Assembly (NCBI GenBank): GCA_937889015.1
Contig: CALARR010000223.1
Location: 55,644 to 119,643 of the forward strand
From: an uncultured Planctomycetales bacterium
GTDB taxonomy: Bacteria > Planctomycetota > Planctomycetia > Pirellulales > Thermoguttaceae
DNA length: 64,000 nucleotides
Direction: 5' to 3'
In this document: one piece after another, positions 8,294 through 17,779 of the stretch
Position numbering within the stretch: position 1 is the stretch's first letter
Layout: each line of letters opens with the position of its first letter
Notes under the pieces: generated by a model
Told to the model about the DNA's origin: nothing
The model's database searches: none
What the model saw: only the letters and a program-made list of their open reading frames with translations
Position numbers and translations under genes: made by a program

Positions 8294-10273
8294 TCATTTT
8301 CGCACGCCCGAAGCTGCCAGTCGAGCGGCAATTGTTGGCACATCGAACACGCAACCGCCCCACACACCGCCGCTGGCCTCCTGCAGCCAGGCCCAGAGTC
8401 GCGTCTGCTCCGGCAGGTCCGGATCAGGGGCCAATTGGGGGTGCGGCGGCCTGGCTGCCAATTCCTGCAAGGCCTCTTGGGGTGAGAAGGTCCGCTTTCC
8501 ATCGCCGACCAGATCTACGGACCCGCGCAAATTCCGGGTATCAATCACAATTTGCACCTGATCGCCGTCGCGCAGTTTGCCCAGGGGCCCGCCGCAAAGG
8601 GCCTCGGGGGTGACCCAGCCGATACAAGGGCCAGTGCTAACGCCGGAGAATCTGGCATCGGTGAGCACAGCCACCTCATGGCCCCATGACAAGTAGCTCA
8701 GCGCCGAGGTGAGTTGAAAGACCTCTTCCATGCCCGAGCCGAACGGTCCTCGCCCCGCCAACACGAGCACGTCGCCGGGCCGCAGCGGTCGTTCGGATTG
8801 CCCCTTGAAGGCCGCGATCGCGTCTGTTTCGCGAGTGAAGACACGTGCCCGCCCGGTTTTGCGATATACACCCTGGGCATCCAACAACTTCCGGGCAATG
8901 GCCGTGCTCTTGACGACCGAGCCTTGGGGGGCCAGATTGCCGCGCGGAAAACAGACCGTGCTGGTCACGCCCAGTTCGGCGGCTCGGCCAGGCGAGAGGA
9001 TTACTTCGTCTGGATCGACGCCATCCCCCTCGCGCAACCGTTGCCGTAGCGACTGACGACGTTCTGACTTCTCCCACCACTCCAGTGACTGCCCCAAAGT
9101 CTGCCCGCTGACGGTGACTGCAGTCAGATCTACCAGCCCCAATTGCCGCAAGTGGAGCATTACTTCCGGCACACCGCCGGCCATGTACACGCGGAGCGTA
9201 GGATGGTTCACCGGGCCGTTGGGCAACACTGAGACGAGACGCGGAACGCGGCGGTTCACATCTTCCCAGGTCTCAAGGGTGGGGCGTGGGAGCCCCGCGG
9301 CGTGGGCGATGGCTGGCAGGTGCAACAGCAAATTCGTGGACCCGCCAAAGGCGGCGAAGACGGCCATGGCGTTGTGGATCGCGGCCTCGGTAAGCACGTC
9401 AGCCACGGTCTGACCACGCTCGGCCATGGCAACGAGCGCCCGGGCGTGCCGACGTGCCATGTCCAACCAGATGGGCTGACCCGAGGGGGCCAATGCAGCG
9501 TGCGGCAGTGTCAAACCTAAGGCTTCGGCTACCACTTGAGCCGTGGCGGCCGTACCGAGGAAATGGCAGCCACCGCCACCAGAGGCGCAGGTCCGGCAAC
9601 TCAACGTTGCAGCCTCGGCCAGGCTGATTTCACCGTGGGAATAACGGGCGCCCAAGGACTGAATCTTGGCGGTATCCTCACCGTGGCTCAGCGGTAGCAT
9701 CACGCCACCGGGAAGCAGCACGCCACTCTGCTGGTGCAATCCGGCCAAGGCCATGAGCATGGCCGGCAAGCCTTTGTCGCAGGTGGCCACGCCCAACACA
9801 CCTCGGGCATTGGGGATCGAACGGGCCAGACGGCCGAGTACGGACGCCGCGTCGTTACGGAAGGCGAGGCTATCGAACATGCCCCGAGTGCCCTGCGTTC
9901 GTCCATCACAGGGATCACTACAATGGCCTGCATAAGGGACGCCACCAAGGCGGCGTATTTCCTCGGCTGCCACTCTTAGAGCCAGAGGCAATTCCCAATG
10001 GCCTGTGTGGTAGCCCAGGGCGATCGGAGTGCCGTCGTCGGACCGCAGACCACCCATGGTGCTCAACAGCACGAACTGCGAACCGGCCAAGGCCACCGGA
10101 TCCCAACCCATGCCCGCGTCCATCGACATGCCAAATGTGTCGCCGCTGGGCCGGTGGCGAAGTTGCTCGTCGGTCAAGGGGAGTTGCCCCAGTGGGCCAG
10201 GGCCATGCAACCGCACTTCATAAAGCGTAGGGTCGCCCGAATCGAACAACGGAGACCCGCTCGTTGGGGCCAT
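8294..10273 (-). CDS. yjhG: YjhG-type sugar-acid dehydratase (IlvD/Edd family)
   Basis: The protein is an iron-sulfur dehydratase of the IlvD/Edd superfamily. Its 659 residues follow E. coli YjhG (D-xylonate dehydratase) closely as I remember that sequence: HADGP-like HGPGPLGQLPLT, RPSGDTFGMSMDAGMGW, SDPCDGRTQGTRGMFDSL, CDKGLPAMLMAL, SGGGGCHFLGTAATAQVVAEALGL and DARFSGVSTG are all in place. The cluster cysteines are C122, C165 and one of C229/C236. It is not the branched-chain enzyme IlvD, which is shorter and lacks the YjhG N-terminus. The next minus-strand gene downstream is the exported TIM-barrel protein. Confidence 0.87.
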   Translation of the reverse strand: MAPTSGSPLFDSGDPTLYEVRLHGPGPLGQLPLTDEQLRHRPSGDTFGMSMDAGMGWDPVALAGSQFVLLSTMGGLRSDDGTPIALGYHTGHWELPLALRVAAEEIRRLGGVPYAGHCSDPCDGRTQGTRGMFDSLAFRNDAASVLGRLARSIPNARGVLGVATCDKGLPAMLMALAGLHQQSGVLLPGGVMLPLSHGEDTAKIQSLGARYSHGEISLAEAATLSCRTCASGGGGCHFLGTAATAQVVAEALGLTLPHAALAPSGQPIWLDMARRHARALVAMAERGQTVADVLTEAAIHNAMAVFAAFGGSTNLLLHLPAIAHAAGLPRPTLETWEDVNRRVPRLVSVLPNGPVNHPTLRVYMAGGVPEVMLHLRQLGLVDLTAVTVSGQTLGQSLEWWEKSERRQSLRQRLREGDGVDPDEVILSPGRAAELGVTSTVCFPRGNLAPQGSVVKSTAIARKLLDAQGVYRKTGRARVFTRETDAIAAFKGQSERPLRPGDVLVLAGRGPFGSGMEEVFQLTSALSYLSWGHEVAVLTDARFSGVSTGPCIGWVTPEALCGGPLGKLRDGDQVQIVIDTRNLRGSVDLVGDGKRTFSPQEALQELAARPPHPQLAPDPDLPEQTRLWAWLQEASGGVWGGCVFDVPTIAARLAASGVRK

Positions 10274-10479
10274 GATACGCTCCTGATTTTCGATCGGCAG
10301 CTACAGGCTTGCGACGGTCTGGGGACCGGTGGCGATCGAGGGGGATGGTCGCGCAGGCCGATTCTACCCGCTGTGATCCCCGTCGGCATGTCGCCCTCAT
10401 TCCGTGGGGGTGTCTGCTCGCCATGCGCCCTCTTGGCGAGGATTGCCGGGATGATGTTGCCCACCGTGCGCTCGGGTAC

Positions 10480-11067
10480 TCAGAGCACGCCCTTTGTGCT
10501 GGGCACGTCCGCAATCCGTGGATCCGATTCACAGGCCATGCGCAGGGCGCGGGCAGAGGCCTTGAAGATCCCTTCGGAAATGTGGTGGCTGTTTCGGCCG
10601 TAGTGCAGCACGAGATGCAGGTTGCACATCGCCTGGGTAGTCACGGCGTGCCAGAAATCCCAAAGCAGTTGGGCGTCGAACTGGCCGATCTTCTCGGTGG
10701 GCAGGTCTGCCTGGCAGACAAAGAAAGGCCGACCGCCGAGGTCAATCGCCACGGTGACCAATGTCTCGTCCATGGGCAGGGTGAAGAACCCATAGCGACG
10801 GATTCCTGCCTTGTCGCCTAAGGCCTCGCGCAACGCTTGGCCCAGGCATAGGCCCGCATCTTCGACCGTGTGGTGCTGATCCACCTCCAGGTCTCCCTTG
10901 GCCCGCAACGTCAGGTCGAAAGCGGCGTGCTTGGCCAGCAGGGTCAACATGTGGTCGAAGAAACCGATGCCCGTGCTGATCTGCGAACGGCCTGAGCCGT
11001 CCAGATCCAGGTCCAGTGCAATGCTGGTTTCGGCCGTCTTGCGCTCAATACGTGCAGTGCGGGACAT
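10480..11067 (-). CDS. hisB: Imidazoleglycerol-phosphate dehydratase
   Basis: HisB dehydrates imidazole-glycerol phosphate in histidine synthesis. The 195-residue form is monofunctional, without the N-terminal phosphatase of E. coli. Metal-binding motifs are intact: FFDHML, DLEVDQHHTVED, and a C-terminal HYGRNSHHISE-type segment. The ATG at 11065-11067 gives the normal start (SRTARIERKTAETSI). The in-frame extension to 11175 reads through repeat DNA and is not coding. hisC and hisD follow upstream on the same strand, but a repeat element separates hisB from hisC. Confidence 0.95.
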   Translation of the reverse strand: MSRTARIERKTAETSIALDLDLDGSGRSQISTGIGFFDHMLTLLAKHAAFDLTLRAKGDLEVDQHHTVEDAGLCLGQALREALGDKAGIRRYGFFTLPMDETLVTVAIDLGGRPFFVCQADLPTEKIGQFDAQLLWDFWHAVTTQAMCNLHLVLHYGRNSHHISEGIFKASARALRMACESDPRIADVPSTKGVL

Positions 11068-11119
11068 GGCAGGGAGAGACTGGTGGTTAAAGGCGAGAGG
11101 TGCAGGGCACGGGAGGGTT

Positions 11120-11205
11120 CTTAGAGCCGGTCCCGGAATCTGTCGGCAACCCAGTCTTGCTGGGCCGCCCGACATGGCTGTGATGGTTCTGGGATAGGCT
11201 CTTAA
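11120..11205 (+). repeat. Dispersed hairpin repeat, copy A
   Basis: An 86-bp element between hisC and hisB. The left arm reads TTAGAGCCGGTCCCGGAATC and the right arm GGTTCTGGGATAGGCTCTTA; they are imperfect inverted repeats. The middle holds TTGCTGGGCCGCCCGACATG. Near-identical elements occur at 20283-20370 and 26151-26232, with more diverged ones at 48205-48287 and as a tandem pair at 44038-44199. All are in the same orientation in the window. Confidence 0.8.
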
Positions 11206-11232
11206 GCATACCTCGTGCCACGGGGTGCTGCA

Positions 11233-12279
11233 TCAGAGCAATTGTGCCAATTGTCCCAGGCAAGCTTCGATTTGCGCGTCCGTACCGACGCTGATCCGGA
11301 GACCATCACCCCAGTCTGCGTAATTCATATAGCGTACCAGGATTCGGCGTTGCTTGAGTTCCTCATATAACGGTTTCACCGGCTGTCGCGAGTGGGTATT
11401 CCAGGTGAAATTCGCCTGGGAGTCGATCGTCTGGAAGCCCAGGCGGCACATTCCCTCCTGGAGTCGTGTGCGCGTGGCCACGATCTTGGCCCGATTCGCT
11501 TGCTGCCAAGCACTGTCGGCGATGGCCGCGGTAGCCCCGGCAATCGACAACGAGTCGCAATTGTACGAGTCTTTGACCTTGATCAACTGTTCGATGACTT
11601 GCGGCTGGGCCACCAGATAGCCGAACCGCAGTCCGGCCAGGGCGTAGGCCTTACTGAAGGATCGCGAGACCATGATCTTTTCTGACTGCCGCACCAGGTG
11701 CATGCAGTTGCTGTCGGCGAAGTCGGCATAGGCCTCGTCGACCAGCAGGGGACAGGGCAGCCGGTCGGCCAACTCCAAGATCTGCTCTGGCGGCACAACC
11801 GTGCCCGAGGGACTATTGGGATTGGGCAGAAAAGCCAATCGCAGATCGCGACTGGACGCGGCGAAGCGTTGGTCGAGAGTCCAGTCTCGGCGGAAATGCA
11901 CTTCTTCACTGCGCGCACCTTGGATCTGGGCCAGGGCCGCGTAGAGAATATAGCTGGGATAGGGCAATCGCAGTAATTCGCCCTGTCCGACAAAGGCCCG
12001 GGTCGCGATCGTCAGGATATCATCGCTGCCGTTGCCGCAGAGGATCCAGTCCGGCTCGACGCCCAGCACTTGGGCGGCCTGGCGGCGGAAAGGATCGGCC
12101 ATGGGCGATGGATATTTTTGCAGCCCGCGGACCAGGGCTTCCTGGATTGCGGCCACCACGGCCGGCGAGGGCCCATAAGGGTTTTCGTTGGTGTTGAGTT
12201 TAATGAACTGGCCGTCTTGCGGTTGTTCGCCCGGCTGATAGCCAGCCATGGCCAGGATCTGGGAGCGGAAAGGCAACAT
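11233..12279 (-). CDS. hisC: Histidinol-phosphate aminotransferase
   Basis: PLP-dependent aminotransferase of histidine synthesis, 348 residues. The N-terminal signature KLNTNENPYGPSP, the pyrophosphate-contact segment NPNSPSG, VDEAYADF, and the PLP-lysine motif SRSFSKAYALAGLRFGY are intact. RISVG near the C-terminus supplies the carboxylate-binding Arg. It lies between hisD and hisB on the same strand, separated from hisD by 107 bases. HisC can also act on aromatic amino acids in some bacteria, which the sequence cannot rule out. Confidence 0.95.
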   Translation of the reverse strand: MLPFRSQILAMAGYQPGEQPQDGQFIKLNTNENPYGPSPAVVAAIQEALVRGLQKYPSPMADPFRRQAAQVLGVEPDWILCGNGSDDILTIATRAFVGQGELLRLPYPSYILYAALAQIQGARSEEVHFRRDWTLDQRFAASSRDLRLAFLPNPNSPSGTVVPPEQILELADRLPCPLLVDEAYADFADSNCMHLVRQSEKIMVSRSFSKAYALAGLRFGYLVAQPQVIEQLIKVKDSYNCDSLSIAGATAAIADSAWQQANRAKIVATRTRLQEGMCRLGFQTIDSQANFTWNTHSRQPVKPLYEELKQRRILVRYMNYADWGDGLRISVGTDAQIEACLGQLAQLL

Positions 12280-12386
12280 GGGACCGTGGTTAGTAAATCA
12301 GGTGTTAGTGAACCGTAGGTGGCTGGTTACAGACGACAGGTCGTGAGAAGGCACTTCATCGATGTCCACTTGTTCTGAAGTGAACA

Positions 12387-13754
12387 TCACCTATTCTCTC
12401 TGATCCTGACTTCGACGCTCTCGCGGTGGCCGGTCAGACCTTCCTTGGTGGCCAGGATGCAGACATCTTCAGCCAGGTGTTGAAGACCGTCGCGGCTGAA
12501 ACAGAGGATGCTGTTGGGCCGCAAAAAGTCGTTGGCCGTCAGGCCGCCGGCAAACCGAGCCGTACCACTGGTCGGCAGCACATGCGATGGGCCAGCCGCA
12601 TAATCACCGAGGGCCACCGGCGTGTAGTTGCCGAGGAAGACGGCCCCGGCGTGATGCACCTTCTCAACCAACAGCTCCGCATTCTCCGTGGCAATGTGCA
12701 GGTGTTCGGGGGCGATGTCGTCAGCCAGGGCACAGGCTTCGTCGGCATCCTTGGCCAGGATCACGGCGCCGAACTCTTCCAGGCTCTGGCGGGCCAGATC
12801 GCCGCGTGCTAAGCGGTCCAGCAGACGGGCCAGGGCCGACACCGCCGAATCGAGCACCTCGCGGTCCCAACCGATGAGCACGCTGGCGCCTGGGGCGTGC
12901 TCGGCCTGGGCGACCAGGTCGGCGGCTGTATAGTCGGCTCGCGTGGAGTGATCCACAATGACCACCACCTCGCTGGGACCGGCGATCGAATCGATGGCTA
13001 CCGCGCCGAAGACATGCCGCTTGGCGAGGGCTACGAACAGGTTGCCTGGCCCGACGATCTTGTCCACCTTGGGGAGGCCCTGGACTCCATAGGCCAAGGC
13101 GGCCACGGCCTGCGCTCCGCCCAGGCGGTAGACCTCGCGCACGCCCAACTCGTGGCAAGTAGCGAGCAGATCGGTGTTGTACGAGCCAAAGGCGGTGGGG
13201 GGGGCCACCACAGCGATCTCCGGCACACCAGCCACCTGCGCTGGCACAACAGTCATCAGCACGGTAGATGGATAGGCGGCTGCCCCGCCTGGCACGCAGA
13301 CCCCGACTCGCCGCAAAGGCCGGTAACGTTGGGTCAGATAGCCGCCTGGCCGGTCGATCCGCACATCGCGGTGCAGAATGGCTTGCTGAAACGAGCGGAT
13401 ATTTTCCCGTATCCGGCGAACTGCCGCCAGCAGCTCGGGAGCGGCCTGAGCATGAGCCCGGGCCAACTCGGCCTCAGGCACGCGAATCTCAGCCGGCGCG
13501 AGTTTGCGTTTATCGATTCGCGCAGAGTAATCGAGCACGGCCGGAAGGCCCTGATCGGCCACATCGCGGCAGATTCGGGCGACGACCTGAGCCGGCGAAA
13601 GGGCCTCGCCAAAGACCTCTACGGTCCGCTGCCTGCCGGCCGGACTGACAACGTCGCCCTGGGGGCTGAGTCGCCGACGCAAGGTGTTCATGGCGACGCG
13701 GATGTCGTCGGTGCGGCTGTCGATCCGCAGGATGTTCAGTGAGGGTTGGTTCAT
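12387..13754 (-). CDS. hisD: Histidinol dehydrogenase
   Basis: HisD carries out the last two oxidations of histidine synthesis with NAD and zinc. The 455-residue product has the family motifs PGGTAAYPST-like VPGGAAAYPST, QAVAALAYG, KIVGPGNLFV, DSIAGPSE, LVAQAEHAPGASV and a C-terminal LPTSGTARFAGGL. The start is the ATG at 13752-13754, which gives the usual N-terminus plus about 30 residues. The frame stays open to 14000, but that part is not HisD-like and runs into the divergent promoter region. Confidence 0.95.
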   Translation of the reverse strand: MNQPSLNILRIDSRTDDIRVAMNTLRRRLSPQGDVVSPAGRQRTVEVFGEALSPAQVVARICRDVADQGLPAVLDYSARIDKRKLAPAEIRVPEAELARAHAQAAPELLAAVRRIRENIRSFQQAILHRDVRIDRPGGYLTQRYRPLRRVGVCVPGGAAAYPSTVLMTVVPAQVAGVPEIAVVAPPTAFGSYNTDLLATCHELGVREVYRLGGAQAVAALAYGVQGLPKVDKIVGPGNLFVALAKRHVFGAVAIDSIAGPSEVVVIVDHSTRADYTAADLVAQAEHAPGASVLIGWDREVLDSAVSALARLLDRLARGDLARQSLEEFGAVILAKDADEACALADDIAPEHLHIATENAELLVEKVHHAGAVFLGNYTPVALGDYAAGPSHVLPTSGTARFAGGLTANDFLRPNSILCFSRDGLQHLAEDVCILATKEGLTGHRESVEVRIRENR

Positions 13755-13937
13755 GCTGCTGGTTGTTCCCCTAAAGTGCGGGGTGTGACCCTTGGCCCTT
13801 TGGCTCGGACACGGTAAACCTGTATTGTGTTCGCAGCCCGGGTTGCTTGGAAGGCCCTCATCACGGCTCGGAGGCTGGAGTGGGCGGTCCAACCGACGCA
13901 ACCCATTGTCCGGTAGCCTTTTTTCGCGTGCAAGTGA

Positions 13938-13966
13938 CTGACAATCCTGCCACGGCGCTCTACAAT
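13938..13966 (+). promoter_or_regulatory. Sigma-70-like promoter for the 1218-residue protein gene
   Basis: CTGACA (13938-13943), a 17-base spacer and TACAAT (13961-13966) match five of six consensus bases in each hexamer. The predicted transcript start is about 40 bases before the GTG at 14015. Confidence 0.5.
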
Positions 13967-14014
13967 TGCCGGAGAGCCGGCCTGTAAGGGGCCTCCACAA
14001 ATTGGGGCTCGTCA

Positions 14015-17000
14015 GTGGAAAGCCACCTGTTCACGATTACTTGCACCACCTGCCAAGCTCGTTTGCAGGTCCGTGACCCTGCGGCCATTGGCACGATTCT
14101 GGCCTGCCCGAAGTGCCAGAGCATGGTGCAGATTCTGGCTCCCAAGGGTTGGGTGCCGCCGCCAGAATCGAAACAATCGCTGGCGGAGACGCCTTTTGAT
14201 CCAGTCGATCGCTACATCGACCGCGCGGCCCCAGCCCCGGCCGACATGGCACCCAAGATGGATGTGCCTGGCAACAGGACCTCCGCCGGAACTGGCACCT
14301 CCCAGACACTGCCGGACACGGTGATCGGTTTGTCGGGAGAGATCGGTACTGCGATCCAGCGTTCCGAGAATCGGTCTCAGAGTCCTTCGGCCGCGCAGCT
14401 TCCGCCGGTAGGGATGGCCGATGGCGGTTCGGGATTGGGCCCCAAACCGCCTCCGCTGCCCAAGGTTTCCCCCGCCCCGCCGCTAGCAGGTCACTCAACG
14501 GCTTTGCCGTTGCCGGATCCGGCTTCAACGCCACTCCTGCCTGGACAGGTGCCTGCTCCGCCACCCGTGAACGTTGTCCAGCGGAAATGGCCGTGGCCAA
14601 CCTGGGCCACCATGATCGGTGTGTCGTGTGGGGCGGTGATACTCGGGTCCTGTGTCTGGTGGCTGCTGCCAAGGCCTTCGCGTCCAGATGCCGATGCGAT
14701 CCCCGTTGCTGCGGCGCATCAGGTTACCCAAATCGAGACGGCCGCTGCCGTGCCGAGTCCCCAGCACTCGTTGCCCTGGGATCAACAGTGGTTGCCGGAA
14801 GACACCCGGCTGTTGGTCTGCCTGCAACTGGGCGAGCTGGTTGGGATGCCCCAATCGCAGCGTTGGATCGACGAGGCTCACCCTCTGTGGCAGCAGGTGA
14901 TATCGCCGTCCTTACAGGCTTTCGGACTGCGACCGGACCAAGTCGAGCGATTGCTGTGCGCCGTGACCGACTTGAATGCAGGCCCGCGTGTCGACCTGCT
15001 ACTGATCAAGCGGCCAGTTGGAACGTCGGTGGTGGTGCGCAAAGCGCAGAGCCTGGATTTCGCTCTGGCCGGTGTCGTGGGCCAACGCCTGGAGGATGCA
15101 GGCTGGCAGTACCCGTTCGTCGTGATTGATGCGCAGACGATCGTCACTGGGGCCGAACCTGTACTGCGGAAGTTGGCGGCGCGACCGCGGTCGGAGTTGA
15201 AGAGTGCCCCCCTGCGTCGGCTGCTGACAGCCTTGCCTAGCGAGTCAACGGCCAGTGTGCGATTGGACTTGGCAGCGGCCCGGGCCGCGGGTTGGCCGTT
15301 GCCGAACACCTGGTGCGATATCTGGCCTCCGGGGCGTGAAGCATGGCACGCAGTCTGGGAAGTCCCCGATGGTTTGGGGCTAGCGATCAAGGCCGGCGAT
15401 CGAGTACACGCCGAGTTGGCGCTGTCGTGCGAGGCATCGACGGCGGCCGAAAGAGTCTCGGGGCTCCTGGAATCCCTTCTGGACCACGGGCGTCAGGCGG
15501 TAGCGGTGGGGCTGGAGTCGATGATCGACAAGCTCCAGGCGGGACGATTCAACGCTGCCGTAGGTGACCAGTATGAACTGTTGCTGCGACGTGGCTTGTC
15601 GGCCATGCGTTCGGCGCGAGTGACTGTGGCCAACGAAGTGATCTCTTTGCAGGTGGACTGGGATCTGCCCCTGTCTGCTCTGGTCAAGGCCCTGCTGGAG
15701 AGCCGGCCGGCTCTGCACGGCGAATGGCTCGATGCCGCACGCACGGCCGACGAGGTCAACCATCGTCGCCTGTTGGCCAGCCTGCAGGGTTATCAGAAGG
15801 CGGAGGGGATCTTCCCGATCGGGGCGGCAGGCGGAAGCCTCCTGCCGCCTGAGACGCGACTGAGTTGGCTAGCGACCATGTTGCCGTACTTCGGACAGAG
15901 CGACTGGCACCGGGAACTGGAGTTCAGCTATCCCTGGAATGCCGCGCAGAACAAAGGGGTCAGCAATCGGCCCTTGTCGGCCGTAGTGAACCCTACGCTG
16001 GGACCGGCTACAAGCGAAGCTGGATTTCCGGTGACGCACTACGTCGGTTGTGCTGGCGTGGGCGCCGATGCCGGTTGCTTGAATTCGGACGACCCACGAG
16101 CCGGTGTATTCGGCTTCGCTCGCAGTACCCGGCCTGAAGATCTCGCCGACGGCGCGAGCCATACGATTGCCATTTTGCCCGTGGCGCGGGATCCAGGACC
16201 TTGGGCGGCTGGCGGTGCGGCGACAGTCCGTGGCCTGCTTCAAGCCCCCTATGTGAACGGTCCGGATGGCTTCGGCAGCGGCCAACCGGATGGAATGTAC
16301 GTGGGCATGGCCGACGGTTCCGTGCGGTTTGTATCGAAAGATGTAGATCCGCAGATCTTGGAACAGTTGGCGACGGTCCGCGGCGATAAGAGCGTCGATC
16401 TGGCCCGGCTGGATCCCAAGCCGTCGCCGCACAAGAAGACGGAGACTCGCGCTGGGCCTGTGCCGCCCCAGACGCCGATCACGTCTTCCCCGGCTCCATC
16501 GAAGCCGATTGTGGACGAAATGACAGTGCCGCCGAAGCCGGCGCATTCGGCGATCGACGTGGCACCGCGTTTGGCAGTGATGATTCCACGGATCGAGATG
16601 AAGGATACGCCGTTGGAGGACGTGATCGCTTTGGCTGCCCAGTTGGGCCAAGTGCCACTGACCCTGGACCTCGATGCAATGGCCCGGCTGAACGTCAAGT
16701 TGGGGGATCGCGTGAGTGTCAGGCTGGGCAACGCCACGGTGGCCAAGGTTCTGCAGAATGCGGCTGCGGCCCGAGGGTTGGATCTGGTTGTCGAAGGCAA
16801 CCTGGTGCTGATCACCAGCCCGGCCGACGAACGGCAGAAGTTGTACAACGAACGCTACGACGTGTCGGATCTGCTTCGCAACGGCCCCAGTGATCTGTTG
16901 AAGCTGGCCGCAATGACTCGCGAGCTGGTGGTGCCCGAGTCGTGGAAATCGGCGGGTGGCCGGGGCACGATCACTCCGCAAGATTCGAGCCTGATCATCG

Positions 17001-17671
17001 AGCAGACCGCCGCGGTGCATTGGCAGGTGATGTACTTCTACGAGAAGCTACGGACCGCTAGACACCTGCCGTTGCGCGGGTCGTGGGAGCCGCAGAATCT
17101 GGAATTGGCCAGCCGGCACGCAAGGGCCGCCGGGGCGTTGGCACAGACGGTGACCGTGAATCTGCATCAGACGGTGTCACTGCAGAAGGCTGTGGCCTTG
17201 CTGGAGAATGCGACGAAGGTGCAGATCCTCGTGGACTGGGCGGGCTTAAACCTGGCGGGAGTGGGGATCCCGGTGGATGTCGCAGCGCGGCTCGATCGTC
17301 AGCCGCTGTCCGCGGCCTTGGAGCGGTTGCTGGAGCCTTTGGGGCTGAGCTACCGAGTCGTGGCGCCAGACCTGCTGGAGATCACCACGCGCAAGGTGGT
17401 AGGCGACCGCTTGGAACTCGAGTTCTACCCGGTATCAGACCTTGTTGGCCGGCAGGCCCCCCAAGCCCTCGTCGAGCAGGTGCGAGGGAACGTCGCGAGG
17501 AACACCTGGACAGATGCTGGGGGGCCCGCTGTGATTTGTTTTGATGGACCGTCCAAGAGTCTGCTGGTGCTGCAATCGCAGCCCATTCAGGTATCCGTGG
17601 AGCGGTTTCTGGGGCAGCTTCGGCAGAAATTGGCTGAGGAGCGGAGGGGAAAGGCGGAGGCACCGAAGTGA
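14015..17671 (+). CDS. Large planctomycete membrane protein: zinc ribbon, TM helix, DUF1559-type and secretin-like repeat regions
   Basis: A 1218-residue protein not recognised as a named family. Residues 1-40 form an MJ0042-like zinc ribbon (C10, C13, C31, C34). Residues 45-190 are Pro/Ala-rich, and 197-218 are a single TM helix. The middle is a long exported domain of unknown kind. Around 670-780 is a DUF1559-like region ending in GMYVGMADGSVRFVS, the H-X9-DG-type motif of planctomycete pseudopilin-like proteins. Around 855-945 is a secretin/STN-like unit (MKDTPLEDVIALAAQLGQ...), and a second similar unit lies at about 1045-1130. The start is a GTG with a plausible promoter upstream. Function is unknown. 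Confidence 0.8.
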   Translation: MESHLFTITCTTCQARLQVRDPAAIGTILACPKCQSMVQILAPKGWVPPPESKQSLAETPFDPVDRYIDRAAPAPADMAPKMDVPGNRTSAGTGTSQTLPDTVIGLSGEIGTAIQRSENRSQSPSAAQLPPVGMADGGSGLGPKPPPLPKVSPAPPLAGHSTALPLPDPASTPLLPGQVPAPPPVNVVQRKWPWPTWATMIGVSCGAVILGSCVWWLLPRPSRPDADAIPVAAAHQVTQIETAAAVPSPQHSLPWDQQWLPEDTRLLVCLQLGELVGMPQSQRWIDEAHPLWQQVISPSLQAFGLRPDQVERLLCAVTDLNAGPRVDLLLIKRPVGTSVVVRKAQSLDFALAGVVGQRLEDAGWQYPFVVIDAQTIVTGAEPVLRKLAARPRSELKSAPLRRLLTALPSESTASVRLDLAAARAAGWPLPNTWCDIWPPGREAWHAVWEVPDGLGLAIKAGDRVHAELALSCEASTAAERVSGLLESLLDHGRQAVAVGLESMIDKLQAGRFNAAVGDQYELLLRRGLSAMRSARVTVANEVISLQVDWDLPLSALVKALLESRPALHGEWLDAARTADEVNHRRLLASLQGYQKAEGIFPIGAAGGSLLPPETRLSWLATMLPYFGQSDWHRELEFSYPWNAAQNKGVSNRPLSAVVNPTLGPATSEAGFPVTHYVGCAGVGADAGCLNSDDPRAGVFGFARSTRPEDLADGASHTIAILPVARDPGPWAAGGAATVRGLLQAPYVNGPDGFGSGQPDGMYVGMADGSVRFVSKDVDPQILEQLATVRGDKSVDLARLDPKPSPHKKTETRAGPVPPQTPITSSPAPSKPIVDEMTVPPKPAHSAIDVAPRLAVMIPRIEMKDTPLEDVIALAAQLGQVPLTLDLDAMARLNVKLGDRVSVRLGNATVAKVLQNAAAARGLDLVVEGNLVLITSPADERQKLYNERYDVSDLLRNGPSDLLKLAAMTRELVVPESWKSAGGRGTITPQDSSLIIEQTAAVHWQVMYFYEKLRTARHLPLRGSWEPQNLELASRHARAAGALAQTVTVNLHQTVSLQKAVALLENATKVQILVDWAGLNLAGVGIPVDVAARLDRQPLSAALERLLEPLGLSYRVVAPDLLEITTRKVVGDRLELEFYPVSDLVGRQAPQALVEQVRGNVARNTWTDAGGPAVICFDGPSKSLLVLQSQPIQVSVERFLGQLRQKLAEERRGKAEAPK

Positions 17672-17779
17672 TCCCCGGTCGCGAGTGAGATTCGAGGTTT
17701 GCATCCGACATTCAACGGTCGACTTAAGCCCTCCGGCGTCGAAAGACCCCTCTTTTTCAAACCTCTGAGGACCGTCGCC

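Noticed and set aside
11068..11175. An N-terminal extension of HisB into the upstream repeat.
   Set aside because: The frame is open, but the residues are not HisB-like and the canonical start at 11067 is well supported.
13755..14000. A longer HisD start.
   Set aside because: The added 82 residues are not HisD-like and cover the divergent promoter of the large planctomycete gene.
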